Assembly: GCF_009865385.1 (NCBI RefSeq)
Contig: NZ_WWJT01000547.1
Coordinates: 17,508 to 81,507 of the forward strand
DNA from: Streptomyces sp. SID486
GTDB lineage: Bacteria > Actinomycetota > Actinomycetes > Streptomycetales > Streptomycetaceae
Length of the DNA: 64,000 bases
Reading direction: 5' to 3'
Both the position numbers and the translations under genes were made by a program. Each line of letters opens with the position of its first letter. The first letter of the stretch is position 1. Shown here piece by piece: positions 22,455-31,381 of this stretch. The notes under the pieces are model-generated. The model saw only the letters and a list, made by a program, of their open reading frames with translations, was not told the origin of the DNA and did not search any database.

Positions 22455-23727
22455 AGTCGAAGACGTGTTCGCCGAGGGTCTCGGCGACCAGGTCGCTGCG
22501 TTCCATGAGGGACAGGGCCTCGCCGAGGTTCTGCGGGAGGGGCTCGATGCCCATCGCGCGGCGCTCGGCGTCGGAGAGGGCCCAGACGTCGTCCTCGGCG
22601 CCCGGCGGGAGTTCGTACCCCTCCTCGATGCCCTTGAGGCCGGCGGCCAGCAGGAGGGCGTAGGCCAGGTACGGGTTGGCGCCGGAGTCCAGGGAGCGGA
22701 CCTCCACCCGTGCGGAGCCCGTCTTGCCGGGCTTGTACATCGGGACGCGGACCAGGGCGCTGCGGTTGTTGTGGCCCCAGCAGATGTACGAGGGGGCCTC
22801 GCCGCCCGCGCCCGCCGTGCGCTCGGAACCGCCCCAGATGCGCTTGTAGGAGTTCACCCACTGGTTGGTGACCGCGGAGATCTCCGCGGCGTGCTTGAGC
22901 AGGCCCGCGATGAAGGAGCGGCCGACCTTGGAGAGCTGGTACTCGGCGCCGGACTCGTAGAACGCGTTGCGGTCGCCCTCGAAGAGGGACAGGTGGGTGT
23001 GCATGCCGGAGCCGGGGTGCTCGGAGAAAGGCTTCGGCATGAACGTCGCCTGGACCCCCTGCTCCAGCGCCACCTGCTTCATGACCAGGCGGAAGGTCAT
23101 GATGTTGTCGGCCGTGGAGAGCGCGTCGGCGTACCTGAGGTCGATCTCCTGCTGGCCGGGGGCGCCCTCGTGGTGGGAGAACTCCACCGAGATGCCCATC
23201 GACTCCAGCATGGTGATCGCCTGCCGGCGGAAGTCCATGCCGACGTTGGTGGGGGTGTGGTCGAAGTAGCCCGAGTTGTCGGCGGGGGTCGGGCGGGTGC
23301 CGTCCAGCGGGCGGTCCTTCAGCAGGAAGAACTCGATCTCCGGGTGGGTGTAGAAGGTGAAGCCCAGGTCGGAGGTGCGGGCCAGGGCCCGCTTGAGGAC
23401 GTAGCGCGGGTCGGCGAAGGAGGGGGAGCCGTCCGGCATGAGGATGTCGCAGAACATGCGGGCGGTGCCGGGGGTCTCGGCGCGCCACGGCAGGACCTGG
23501 AAGGTGGACGGATCCGGCTTGGCGATCATGTCGGACTCGTAGACCCGGGCGAAGCCCTCGATGGCGGAACCGTCGAAGCCGATGCCCTCGTCGAAGGCCT
23601 GCTCCAGTTCGGCGGGGGCCACGGCGACGGACTTGAGGAAGCCCAGCACGTCCGTGAACCACAGCCGTACGAACCGGATGTCACGCTCCTCCAAGGTCCG
23701 GAGCACGAACTCCTGCTGCTTGTCCAT
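22366..23727 (-). CDS. glnA2: Glutamine synthetase-like enzyme, GlnA2 type
   Basis: 453 aa. It has the GS type I fold: an N-terminal beta-grasp (FVRLWFTDVLGFLKSVAV), GSAIEGFARVYESDM, the metal/glutamate-binding PEIEFFLLKD, HHEGAPGQQEIDLRY, MPKPFSEHPGSGMHTHLSLF and RVEVRSLDSGANPYLAYALL. Length and context match S. coelicolor SCO2241 (GlnA2), which I recall as a gamma-glutamylpolyamine synthetase rather than the main ammonia-assimilating GlnI. MDKQQEFVLR at 23727 is chosen as start; ATG 23742 adds five residues. The final codons and stop form the attachment site of the integrated element, yet the reading frame is intact. Confidence 0.88.
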   Translation of the reverse strand: MDKQQEFVLRTLEERDIRFVRLWFTDVLGFLKSVAVAPAELEQAFDEGIGFDGSAIEGFARVYESDMIAKPDPSTFQVLPWRAETPGTARMFCDILMPDGSPSFADPRYVLKRALARTSDLGFTFYTHPEIEFFLLKDRPLDGTRPTPADNSGYFDHTPTNVGMDFRRQAITMLESMGISVEFSHHEGAPGQQEIDLRYADALSTADNIMTFRLVMKQVALEQGVQATFMPKPFSEHPGSGMHTHLSLFEGDRNAFYESGAEYQLSKVGRSFIAGLLKHAAEISAVTNQWVNSYKRIWGGSERTAGAGGEAPSYICWGHNNRSALVRVPMYKPGKTGSARVEVRSLDSGANPYLAYALLLAAGLKGIEEGYELPPGAEDDVWALSDAERRAMGIEPLPQNLGEALSLMERSDLVAETLGEHVFDFFLRNKRSEWEEYRSEVTAFELRKNLPVL

Positions 23728-23751
23728 CTTCCGCTTCCCCATCCTTGCTGG

Positions 23752-23856
23752 TCAGGCCGCCTGTCCCGGGCACCACGGGTGGCGGTCGGGCACCTGAGCA
23801 TCCCACCACAACAGCGTTTCACGCGCGTTGCGGACCTTGATCGCCCGAGCGTCCAC
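23752..23856 (-). CDS. Possible 34-aa upstream ORF of glnA2
   Basis: GTG 23856 opens a 34-codon frame with good third-position G/C, reading ARAIKVRNARETLLWWDAQV and then PDRHPWCPGQAA. It ends 9 bp before the first possible glnA2 start. Three Trp and two Pro make it a conceivable leader peptide. There is only a weak ribosome-binding site (CAGGA close to the start). The rest of the 23728-24147 gap shows no further gene. Confidence 0.35.
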   Translation of the reverse strand: MDARAIKVRNARETLLWWDAQVPDRHPWCPGQAA

Positions 23857-24147
23857 GTCCTGAACGCCTCTCGTACGGCAGGTGTACTGCGCTCTCGCCC
23901 CATCTTGCCTGCTCGCACGGGCATCCGTCATGGGCGGGCCGGCCGGGTTCCCCGCCCCACCCGATTCGAACGTGCATACGGGTGACCTCGGTCTTCCGCG
24001 CGCCGCCGGGGCCGGCCGCCCCCGCGGCGCCGGGCCGGGCGAAATCCCACAGGTTTCCGCGCCCCCTACGGAAGCACCGCCCTCCCCCATTACGATCAGC
24101 TGGCCCCACCTTCCACATCCGCGTCCCTTTCCCCAGAAGGACACCTC

Positions 24148-24843
24148 ATGGGTTCCGGCCAGAGCACCAGCACCGCGGCGCGCACGGCGCGCATAGAGGA
24201 GATGCGGCGCGCCGAGCGCGCCAGGGAACGCCGCAACCGGATCCTGGTCATCACCGCCTGCGTGGTGGTCGTGGCCGGTCTCGCCGTCGGCGGCGTGGTC
24301 CTGGTGAACTCGCGGCCGGACACGAAGGACACCACCGCGAGCGCCGACGGCAAGGGCTCCGGGGGCGGCAGGGACTCCGGGGACTCCGGGGGCTTCACGA
24401 CGGGCAAGGACGGGGTGAGGACCTGGTCCGGCAAGCTGTCGCGGACGCACGTGACGACCAAGGTGTCGTATCCGATGCACCCGCCGGTCGGCGGCGACCA
24501 CAACCCGGTCTGGCTGAACTGCAACGGTGACGTCTACACCGAGGCGGTGCAGGACGAGAACGCCGTGCACGCCCTGGAGCACGGCGCGGTCTGGGTGACG
24601 TACACCGGCAAGGCGCAGAAGGCGGACGTCGACGCGCTGGCGGCGAAGGTGAAGAGGACGCCGTACTCGCTGATGAGCCCGTACGAGAACCAGGCGGCCC
24701 CGCTGATCCTGTCGGCGTGGGGCCACCAGGTGGCGGTGAAGAGCGCGAAGGACCCGGAGGTGGACAAGTTCTTCGCCACCTACGTACAGGGTCAGCAGAC
24801 GCCCGAACCGGGCGCCTCGTGCACCGGCGGGGTCATGAAGTGA
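24148..24843 (+). CDS. DUF3105 membrane-anchored protein
   Basis: 231 aa. A basic cytoplasmic N-terminus precedes one membrane segment (ILVITACVVVVAGLAVGGVV), a Gly/Ser linker and an extracytoplasmic DUF3105 domain with YPMHPPVGGDHNPVWLNC, NAVHALEHGAVWVTY and SAWGHQVAV. The conserved His and Cys residues suggest metal or redox chemistry outside the cell. The last base of its final sense codon plus the stop (GTGA) starts the DUF305 gene, so the two are co-translated. Conserved beside glnA2 in Streptomyces; role unknown. Confidence 0.85.
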   Translation: MGSGQSTSTAARTARIEEMRRAERARERRNRILVITACVVVVAGLAVGGVVLVNSRPDTKDTTASADGKGSGGGRDSGDSGGFTTGKDGVRTWSGKLSRTHVTTKVSYPMHPPVGGDHNPVWLNCNGDVYTEAVQDENAVHALEHGAVWVTYTGKAQKADVDALAAKVKRTPYSLMSPYENQAAPLILSAWGHQVAVKSAKDPEVDKFFATYVQGQQTPEPGASCTGGVMK

Positions 24844-25472
24844 ACCGTCGGTACGCCGGCTGGGTCGCCGGTGCGGCGGCGGCGGTGCTCGTCGCCGCCG
24901 GCGCGGTCACCTACGCGGTCGCCGAGGACAGCGGCGGACCGGGCACGAGGACGCCGGGGGCGGAGTCGGCCGACGCCGGCTTCGCGCGCGACATGTCCGT
25001 CCACCACCAGCAGGCCGTCGAGATGTCGTACATCGTGCGGGACCGCACGAAGAACGAGGAGGTGCGGCGGCTCGCCTACGACATCGCGCAGACCCAGGCC
25101 AACCAGCGCGGCATGATGCTGGGCTGGCTGGACCTGTGGGGGCTGCCGAAGGTGTCCGCCGATCCGCCGATGACCTGGATGGGCATGCGCGGCATGCCCT
25201 CCGCCGGGGACGGCGCGCTGATGCCGGGCATGGCGACCGACACCGAGCTGGACAGGCTCCGGTCGCTGAGCGGCAAGCCGGCGGAGATCCTCTACCTCCA
25301 GCTCATGACGGCCCATCACCAGGGGGGCGTGCACATGGCCGAGGGCTGTGCCGCCAAGTGCACCGTCGACGTGGAGAAGCGGCTCGCGCAGGGCATGGTC
25401 GACGCCCAGCGGTCGGAGATCGAGCTGATGGCCGGGATGCTGAAGGAGCGAGGCGCGCGACCGCGTCCGTGA
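24840..25472 (+). CDS. DUF305 ferritin-like secreted protein
   Basis: 210 aa. An N-terminal hydrophobic segment (WVAGAAAAVLVAAGAVTYAV) is followed by the DUF305 four-helix fold, with HHQQAVEMSYIV, AHHQGGVHMAEG and Met-rich loops (MTWMGMRGMPSAGDGALMPG). The His/Met pattern is typical of copper-binding DUF305 proteins. GTG start overlaps the DUF3105 stop, implying a paired extracellular role, perhaps in metal handling. Confidence 0.85.
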   Translation: MNRRYAGWVAGAAAAVLVAAGAVTYAVAEDSGGPGTRTPGAESADAGFARDMSVHHQQAVEMSYIVRDRTKNEEVRRLAYDIAQTQANQRGMMLGWLDLWGLPKVSADPPMTWMGMRGMPSAGDGALMPGMATDTELDRLRSLSGKPAEILYLQLMTAHHQGGVHMAEGCAAKCTVDVEKRLAQGMVDAQRSEIELMAGMLKERGARPRP

Positions 25473-25681
25473 CGTCGCCGTCAACGCAAAGGACCCAAAT
25501 CCCCCCTCATGACCGGTCCTTGAGCTTCTCTTGACTTCCACGTTCCCCTGGCATGAACGGTTCATCGAAAGAGTGGCCCCGTCGTGTGATCCATTCGTCG
25601 GCCGAACCGCCGCGGGCCTGCGCGCAGATCGCATGACGTACCAGCCACTACATGCATGCGAACCGCATCGCAGGGGGTTCT

Positions 25682-27631
25682 ATGAGATCCAACCGCGCCA
25701 CCATACGCGCAGGTGTGAGCATGGCAGCGACACTGCCCATGATCGCCGGCGCGCTGGCGCTGGGCATACCCGCGGCGCACGCCGCGGACAGCCCCGCCCG
25801 TGACGTACTCAAGGGCAGCAAGCCGCTCTGGGCCACGGCCAAGTCCGACAAGGGCGCGACGTCCGACAGCGCCCAGGTCAAGGCCCGCGTCTACCTGGCC
25901 GGCAAGGACGCGGCCGGACTCGCCGCCTACGCCAGGGCCGTGTCCGACCCGAGCTCGCCGCAGTACGGCAAGTACCTGAGCGCCGGCAAGGCGCAGGCCC
26001 GCTTCGGCGCCACCAAGGCCCAGGTGGCCGCGGTCAAGTCCTGGCTGAAGTCGGCCGGTCTGACCGTCACCGAGGTCACCTCGCACTACGTCGCCGTCTC
26101 CGGTGACGTGGCCGCCGCCGAGAAGGCGTTCGGCACCCAGCTGCACAACTACGCCAAGGGCGCGAAGACCTACCGCGCCCCCGCGCAGACGGCGTCCGTG
26201 CCGGCCGCGCTGCAGGGCGCCGTCCTGACCGTCACCGGCCTGGACAACGCCCCGCACAAGGCGAACCACGACGACCAGCTGCCGCCGCCGGACGCCGTGT
26301 TCAAGAACGCGGGGCCGTTCTCGTCGTACTACGGCTCGAACGTCGCGAGCACGCTGCCGGACGCGTACGGCCACAAGATCCCGTACGCGGTCAAGGGATA
26401 CACCGGCAAGCAGCTGCGCGCCGCCTACGGCGCCGGCAAGTACACCGGCAAGAAGGTCCGGATCGCGATCACGGACGCGTACGCCTCGCCGACCATCGCC
26501 TTCGACGCGGCCAAGTACGCCCAGAAGAACGGTGACGCGGCCTGGAAGACCAGCCAGCTGCACCAGGTGCTGCCGGCCCAGTACACCAGGACCGAGGAGT
26601 GCGGGGCGGCCGGCTGGTACGGCGAGGAGACCCTCGACGTCGAGGCCGTGCACGCGGTCGCGCCGGCCGCGGACGTCACCTACGTGGGTGCCGCCTCCTG
26701 CTACGACGACGACCTGCTGGACTCCCTGAGCAAGGTCGTCGACAACCACCTGGCCGACATCGTCTCCAACTCCTGGGGCGACGTCGAGGCCAACCAGACG
26801 CCGGACCTCGCGGCCGCCTACGACCAGGTCTTCCAGCTGGGCGCGGTGCAGGGCATCGGCTTCTACTTCTCCTCCGGTGACGACGGCGACCAGGTCGCGG
26901 CCTCCGGTGTGAAGCAGGTCGACACCCCGGCCAACTCGGCGTGGGTGACCGCGGTCGGCGGCACCTCGCTGGCCGTCGGCAAGGGCGACAAGTACCAGTG
27001 GGAGACCGGCTGGGGCACCGAGAAGGCGACCCTGTCGGCCGACGGCAAGAGCTGGGACGCCTTCCCCGGCGCCTTCACCTCGGGCGCGGGCGGCGGCACC
27101 AGCAAGACGGTGCCGCAGCCGTACTACCAGAAGAACGTCGTCCCGAAGGCGCTGGCCACGGCCAACAACGCCGCCGGCAACCGCGTCGTCCCGGACATCG
27201 CGGCCATCGCCGACCCGAACACCGGCTTCCTGGTCGGCCAGACCCAGACCTTCCCGGACGGCTCGGAGAAGTACAGCGAGTACCGCATCGGCGGCACCTC
27301 GCTGGCCGCTCCGGTCATCGCGGCGGTCCAGGCCCTGGCCCAGGAGGCGCGCGGCGGCAAGGCGCTCGGCTTCGCCAACCCGTCGATCTACGCCAAGTAC
27401 GGCAAGGCGGGCGTCTACCACGACGTCACGGACAACCCGACCGGCTCCGGCCTGGCGGTCGTCCGCGTGGACTTCGCCAACGGCCTCAACGCCAAGGACG
27501 GCCTGCTGACCTCGGTCCGCAGCCTCGGCAAGGACAGCTCGCTGTCGGCCGTGAAGGGCTACGACGACGTCACGGGCGTGGGCTCCCCGGCGGGCGGCTA
27601 CGTGTCGTCTTTCGCGCCGAAGAAGCACTGA
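25682..27631 (+). CDS. Secreted S53 peptidase (sedolisin/kumamolisin type)
   Basis: About 649 aa preproenzyme. A signal peptide (MRSNRATIRAGVSMAATLPM...AHA) and a pro-kumamolisin domain (about 40-180) precede the catalytic domain: EETLDVEAVHAVAP (Glu/Asp of the catalytic triad), SNSWGDVE, and the Ser motif GGTSLAAPVIAAV near 27295. A C-terminal calcium site region reads DDVTGVGSPAGGYV. Acid-active serine-carboxyl peptidases of this kind degrade external protein. ATG 25682 has CAGGGGG just upstream; the ATG at 25652 adds ten residues with weaker spacing. Confidence 0.93.
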   Translation: MRSNRATIRAGVSMAATLPMIAGALALGIPAAHAADSPARDVLKGSKPLWATAKSDKGATSDSAQVKARVYLAGKDAAGLAAYARAVSDPSSPQYGKYLSAGKAQARFGATKAQVAAVKSWLKSAGLTVTEVTSHYVAVSGDVAAAEKAFGTQLHNYAKGAKTYRAPAQTASVPAALQGAVLTVTGLDNAPHKANHDDQLPPPDAVFKNAGPFSSYYGSNVASTLPDAYGHKIPYAVKGYTGKQLRAAYGAGKYTGKKVRIAITDAYASPTIAFDAAKYAQKNGDAAWKTSQLHQVLPAQYTRTEECGAAGWYGEETLDVEAVHAVAPAADVTYVGAASCYDDDLLDSLSKVVDNHLADIVSNSWGDVEANQTPDLAAAYDQVFQLGAVQGIGFYFSSGDDGDQVAASGVKQVDTPANSAWVTAVGGTSLAVGKGDKYQWETGWGTEKATLSADGKSWDAFPGAFTSGAGGGTSKTVPQPYYQKNVVPKALATANNAAGNRVVPDIAAIADPNTGFLVGQTQTFPDGSEKYSEYRIGGTSLAAPVIAAVQALAQEARGGKALGFANPSIYAKYGKAGVYHDVTDNPTGSGLAVVRVDFANGLNAKDGLLTSVRSLGKDSSLSAVKGYDDVTGVGSPAGGYVSSFAPKKH

Positions 27632-27665
27632 CGCGCTGACGCGCTGACGCTCCGCTGAGCGACAG

Positions 27666-27696
27666 GGGGCGTGGGGTCCTGGCGACCCCACGCCCC
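27666..27696. terminator. 13-bp stem hairpin after the S53 peptidase gene
   Basis: Arms GGGGCGTGGGGTC (27666-27678) and its complement (27684-27696), loop CTGGC. It sits between convergent genes and can serve both. Confidence 0.85.
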
Positions 27697-27704
27697 TTCG
27701 CGCG

Positions 27705-27908
27705 TCAGGGGGACTTGAGCGCGCTGACGAAGGGAGACCAGGCGGCGGCAGAGACGAGGAGCGCGGGGCCATGGGGGGCCTTGGAGTCACGTACGGGGAC
27801 GAGGCCGGGGATGTTGTCGGCTACTTCGACGCAGTTGCCGCCGCTCTCGTTGCTGTGGCTGCTCTTGCACCAGTGAGCATCACTCAAGTCGATCCGTTTG
27901 CTTGCCAT
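27705..27908 (-). CDS. DUF397 protein
   Basis: 67 aa with the DUF397 signature: WCKSSHSNESGGNCVEVAD, VPVRDSKAPHGPAL and WSPFVSALKS. DUF397 genes follow XRE/DUF5753 regulators throughout Streptomyces (the bldB-like/abaA-type arrangement) and act in developmental or antibiotic control. It overlaps the upstream XRE gene by 29 bp. Confidence 0.92.
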   Translation of the reverse strand: MASKRIDLSDAHWCKSSHSNESGGNCVEVADNIPGLVPVRDSKAPHGPALLVSAAAWSPFVSALKSP

Positions 27909-28743
27909 TTCGATAGTCCTTCGCTGCGGCCTTGATCATGGCGAGGGATGCGTCTGGTGACAGCGCGACAGCCCTGAGCCGATCGTATGCCTTGCGGTAC
28001 TCCTTCACGAGCGCTGGATCATCGACGGTGTCACCGCTGTAGGAGGCCTCCAGATAGATCAGCGGCGGGGCCTCGGCGAAAGTCATACTCATGATGGACG
28101 CTGCCATCAACGGGTGCGCGCCCCGCGTCCGCGGAACGATTTGCGGAGTGATTCGACGCCGGTCCGCGAGTCGGGCGATCCGCTCCAGTTGCTCCGCCAT
28201 ACCGTCGTCCGCCAGGAGCGGTTCGGTGAGCAGCGACTCATGCAGGATCACCCAGTATTCGGGCCGGCAGCGGTCCGCCTCGAAGAGCCCGGCCCGCGCC
28301 ATTCGGCCGTCGACCTTCTCCTGGACCTCAGCGTCCGAGGACAGCGGAAGCCCGGCGAGAATGACGGCCCGTGCGTACTCCGGAGTCTGAAGAAGCCCCG
28401 GAAGCAGCGTGGGGCTCCACTCCTCGATGGCCAAAGCGTGTTTCTCCGCCTCCAGCACCTTCTCGAAGTACGCGGCATGCCCGGCCCGCCTCGCCCTGCG
28501 CACATCCTCACAGCACCGCTCGAAGAAGCCGTCCGTCCCCAGCACCCGGTCCGCGTGCCGGGCAAGGTCGAGTGGCATCCTCCGCTCACCGCGTTCGATG
28601 TCGCTGAGGTACGTCTTCCCGTAGAAGCTGCCCTCCAGGAACGTCTCCAGCGACAGCCCCGCCGCCTCCCTCTTCCACCGCAACTCCTTGCCGTAGAAGG
28701 TCGGAACGCTCATCGAGCCGTCGATGTCCTTGCCCCGTGCCAC
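27880..28743 (-). CDS. XRE regulator with DUF5753 domain
   Basis: 287 aa. A helix-turn-helix (GKELRWKREAAGLSLETFLE, SDIERGERRMPLDLARHADR) is followed by a DUF5753 sensor-like domain (WSPTLLPGLLQTPEYARAVI, YWVILHESLLTEPLL). It forms an XRE-DUF397 pair with the next gene. GTG 28743 is preceded by GGAGG; MSVPTFYG (28713) is the alternative start. It is divergent from the DUF397-like/anti-sigma pair at 28858-29438, making a typical regulatory locus. Confidence 0.92.
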   Translation of the reverse strand: MARGKDIDGSMSVPTFYGKELRWKREAAGLSLETFLEGSFYGKTYLSDIERGERRMPLDLARHADRVLGTDGFFERCCEDVRRARRAGHAAYFEKVLEAEKHALAIEEWSPTLLPGLLQTPEYARAVILAGLPLSSDAEVQEKVDGRMARAGLFEADRCRPEYWVILHESLLTEPLLADDGMAEQLERIARLADRRRITPQIVPRTRGAHPLMAASIMSMTFAEAPPLIYLEASYSGDTVDDPALVKEYRKAYDRLRAVALSPDASLAMIKAAAKDYRNGKQTDRLE

Positions 28744-28857
28744 TGTTCACCGTCCTCCGCTGCCCCGGTCGCGAACGCGAAACCCCTTTCACCGTAGCGA
28801 GCCGGGCGACAGCCTGTGAGGGATTCGTCACACACCGCACAGAAGGCTGTCTCCCCG

Positions 28858-29082
28858 ATGCCAGACCGCTCCCCCACCACCTACGACGTCACTCTCTGCG
28901 TAGAGGACCTCCGGTCCGCGCTCGCCCTGCACGGGATCACCCTGCCGTCCCTCCGGGTGGACCTCGCGGGGTTCGCCGGGACGTACGCGCCGCCCGCCGG
29001 GCTCGTGACGCTCGGGAACTGCAACGTGACCACCGCGCGCGCCCTGGCCGCCGTACTGCGGAAGGCGGGGACCGAGTGCTGA
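28858..29082 (+). CDS. Small hypothetical protein upstream of the anti-sigma ATPase
   Basis: 74 aa (MPDRSPTTYDVTLCVEDLRS at the N-terminus), soluble, with LVTLGNCNVTTARALAAVLR near the end. Similar small proteins often lie in Streptomyces loci with XRE regulators and HATPase proteins; no function known. ATG 28858 follows AGAAGG; its last codons overlap the next GTG. Confidence 0.7.
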   Translation: MPDRSPTTYDVTLCVEDLRSALALHGITLPSLRVDLAGFAGTYAPPAGLVTLGNCNVTTARALAAVLRKAGTEC

Positions 29083-29438
29083 CGCTGCTGGAGTTCCGGC
29101 TGTCCGCGACGCCCGGGGCCGCACCGGACCTGCGCCACCGGCTCCGCGACCACGGCTTCGACGTGCGGCTGTGCGCGACGGAGCTGCTGACCAATGTCAT
29201 CGCCCACGTCGGCGAGGGCACTGCGGTGACCGTGCGGGTCGTCGCTACCGCCTCGCGGCACGGGCGGACCCGGGTGGAGGTGACCGACCCCGATCCGCGC
29301 GCGCTGCCCGTCCTGCTGTCCGTCACCGGGGAGCAGGAGTCGGGCCGGGGGCTCGCGCTGGTCGACGCCCTCGCCGAGCGGTGGGGCGTGACACAGCGGG
29401 CGGACGGCAAGACGGTGTGGTGCGAGCTGAGAAGCTGA
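29076..29438 (+). CDS. Anti-sigma-type HATPase (RsbW/SpoIIAB-like)
   Basis: 120 aa. A GHKL ATPase fold has N-box ELLTNVIAHVGEGTAVTV and G-boxes EVTDPDPRALPV and ESGRGLALVDALAERWGV, without a histidine-phosphorylation domain. Proteins like this phosphorylate anti-anti-sigma factors or regulators and are commonly paired with XRE/DUF397 loci. GTG 29076 overlaps the upstream stop. Confidence 0.87.
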   Translation: MLTLLEFRLSATPGAAPDLRHRLRDHGFDVRLCATELLTNVIAHVGEGTAVTVRVVATASRHGRTRVEVTDPDPRALPVLLSVTGEQESGRGLALVDALAERWGVTQRADGKTVWCELRS

Positions 29439-29536
29439 GGTGAGCGGCCCGGAGCCGCACCCCGTGGGGTGGGTTCCGGGCCGCTCGGCGGCCGGGCGGC
29501 GGTGGGGGCGGTCACCCGGCCTGGTCGCGGCGCGGT

Positions 29537-31063
29537 TCAGCAGGCGCCGAGGTCCTGCCAGACGCCCCACTCACCGGTGGTGCCGGGCTCCTCGCCCGTC
29601 GTCCACCACTTGGCCTTCCAGGTGTGCGACTTGTACGAGACCTGCTGACCGCCGGTGTAGACCTTGTCCTTGGCCCACGGCGCGGCGGTGCACTGGCTGC
29701 CGGTGCCGCCGGTGACGGTCAGGGAGTACGACGCCGCGTGGCTGCCGGAGGCGCCCGCACCGGTCACGGTGACCGTGTAGGTGCCCGAGGCCGCGGCCGG
29801 GGTGGTGGCCAGGGTGAGCGTGGAGGTGCCGCCCGCGGTGACCGACGCCGGGCTGAGGGAGGCGGTGACACCCGCCGGGGCCCCGCTGACGCTGAGCTTC
29901 AGACTCTGGGCGTCGCCCTTGGTCACGGCCGTCTTCACGGTGGCCGTGGCGGACTGGCCGGCCGTCACGGTCCCGGAGGCCGGGGTGAGCGCCACCGAGA
30001 AGTCGTTGGACGGCGTGGGGGTGCCGCCCCCGGTGAACGGCGCGAAGATGTGGCTGAAGTCCCAGGTGTTCTGCGCGATGCCCGAGCAGTTGTCCGCGGC
30101 GGCACCGCCCGGGCAGCCGCCGTTGTCCCGCTGGAGCGCCCAGAAGGACAGGGTGTTGATGCCCTTGGAGACGGCCCAGTCGTACACGGTCCGGGCGTTG
30201 GCCAGGCTGAAGGTCTCCGCCGGGCCGAAGTCGTCGACGCCGGGCATCTCGGTGACGCCGACCATGTTCCACAGCTGGGCGGCGGTCTTGCCCGGGTACA
30301 GCTCGGCGAGCAGGTCGTACAGGCCCTGGGCGGCGGTCTGGGTGTCCTTCGCCATGTCGTGGGCCTGGTTGTCGTAGTAGTCGAACGTCATGAGGTTCAC
30401 GACGTCGACCCGGGTGCCGTTGCTCACCGCGTTGCGCAGCAGCGCCTCGCCGGTGTCCCCGAGGCCGTGCGTGGTGGTCGGCAGGGTGTAGGAGATCTCC
30501 ACCTTGCGCCCGTTGGCCGCGGCCCAGTCCTCGACCAGCTTGATGGCCTTGTTGCGGCGGTCGATGCCGGCGGTGTTGTCGAGCGAGTCGACCTCGACGT
30601 CCATGTCGAGCCGCGAGATGTCGTAGGTGGTGATGACCTTCTCGTACGCGGCGGCGATCTGCTGGACGTCGGTGCAGCTGTCGGCGATCTCGGTGCCGGT
30701 GGTGTCGGCCGTGTAGCCACCGAACGAGGGGATGACGTCACCGCCGTTGCCCTGGATCGTCTTGATGTCGGCGCCGAAGGTCGACGCGGCGACCGGCATG
30801 CCGGTGTCGCCGTTCCAGTACGGCGTGCAGGAGCCCTTGGACGCGGTCTGCAGGAACGCCATCGTCAGGTGCTTGGCACCCGACTGGGCGGACAGGGCGG
30901 CGGGGCTCTCGCCGGTCCATGCCTCGAAGTAGGGGGCGAAGACGTGGTTCGGCAGGGGTGTCGCGGCCTGAGCGGTGCCGGTTCCCGTGAGGGCGAGGCC
31001 CACCGCGGCCGCCGTGGTGGCGGCTGCGGTGAGGGCCGCGCGGATGGAACGCACGAGTCTCAT
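29537..31063 (-). CDS. Secreted GH18 chitinase with C-terminal chitin-binding module
   Basis: 508 aa. A signal peptide (MRLVRSIRAALTAAATTAAA...AQA) is followed by the GH18 catalytic domain with ISRLDMDVEVDSLD (DxDxE, Glu is the acid/base), VVNLMTFDYYD and NTLSFWALQRDNG. An Ig-like linker domain (FSVALTPASGTVTAGQSATA) and a CBM5/12-type module (APWAKDKVYTGGQQVSYKSH, KAKWWTTGEEPG) complete it. It hydrolyses chitin outside the cell. The start at 31063 gives a proper signal peptide; the ORF's extra 27 residues lie in the promoter leader. Paired direct repeats about 100 bp upstream predict chitin/DasR control. Confidence 0.93.
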   Translation of the reverse strand: MRLVRSIRAALTAAATTAAAVGLALTGTGTAQAATPLPNHVFAPYFEAWTGESPAALSAQSGAKHLTMAFLQTASKGSCTPYWNGDTGMPVAASTFGADIKTIQGNGGDVIPSFGGYTADTTGTEIADSCTDVQQIAAAYEKVITTYDISRLDMDVEVDSLDNTAGIDRRNKAIKLVEDWAAANGRKVEISYTLPTTTHGLGDTGEALLRNAVSNGTRVDVVNLMTFDYYDNQAHDMAKDTQTAAQGLYDLLAELYPGKTAAQLWNMVGVTEMPGVDDFGPAETFSLANARTVYDWAVSKGINTLSFWALQRDNGGCPGGAAADNCSGIAQNTWDFSHIFAPFTGGGTPTPSNDFSVALTPASGTVTAGQSATATVKTAVTKGDAQSLKLSVSGAPAGVTASLSPASVTAGGTSTLTLATTPAAASGTYTVTVTGAGASGSHAASYSLTVTGGTGSQCTAAPWAKDKVYTGGQQVSYKSHTWKAKWWTTGEEPGTTGEWGVWQDLGAC

Positions 31064-31157
31064 GTCAGTCCCGGTGTGAGGAGGGGTGGCCAAATGTCCT
31101 TGCGCGGGGCGGGTGTTGCCGACCAATGGAATAGCGCCCGCCACCGGCGCGGGTCAA

Positions 31158-31186
31158 TGGTCTGGACCAAGAAGGGACTAGACCAA
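31158..31186 (-). promoter_or_regulatory. Chitinase direct repeats / DasR-like sites
   Basis: On the minus strand two 12-bp repeats, TGGTCTAGTCCC and TGGTCCAGACCA, are separated by four bases. This is the classic Streptomyces chitinase promoter repeat (TGGTCyAGwCCn) and is close to the DasR-responsive element. They lie 95-123 bp upstream of the chitinase start. Confidence 0.8.
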
Positions 31187-31190
31187 TTCA

Positions 31191-31234
31191 GCGCCGCCGG
31201 GTGCCCTGTGCCTGTACAGGGCACCCGGCGGCGC
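31191..31234. terminator. 19-bp perfect hairpin
   Basis: Arms 31191-31209 and 31216-31234, loop GCCTGT. It lies downstream of the minus-strand MFS gene and just upstream of the chitinase promoter repeats, insulating the two. Confidence 0.8.
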
Positions 31235-31381
31235 ACTGGACCACACCCGGACGTTCCACCAGGTCACCTCGTCGGCGCCGCGCCCGGTGCGCGGGCGACC
31301 GGTCCCGTCGGCACCCGTCGCCCCGGCCGGCGCCGCCCCCCCCGGGAACGAGGGCGGCCGGCCCCTCCGGCACCCGTCGCC

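Noticed and set aside
22297..23985. Plus-strand open frame opposite glnA2
   Set aside because: Shadow of glnA2; low-complexity composition and no start signal.
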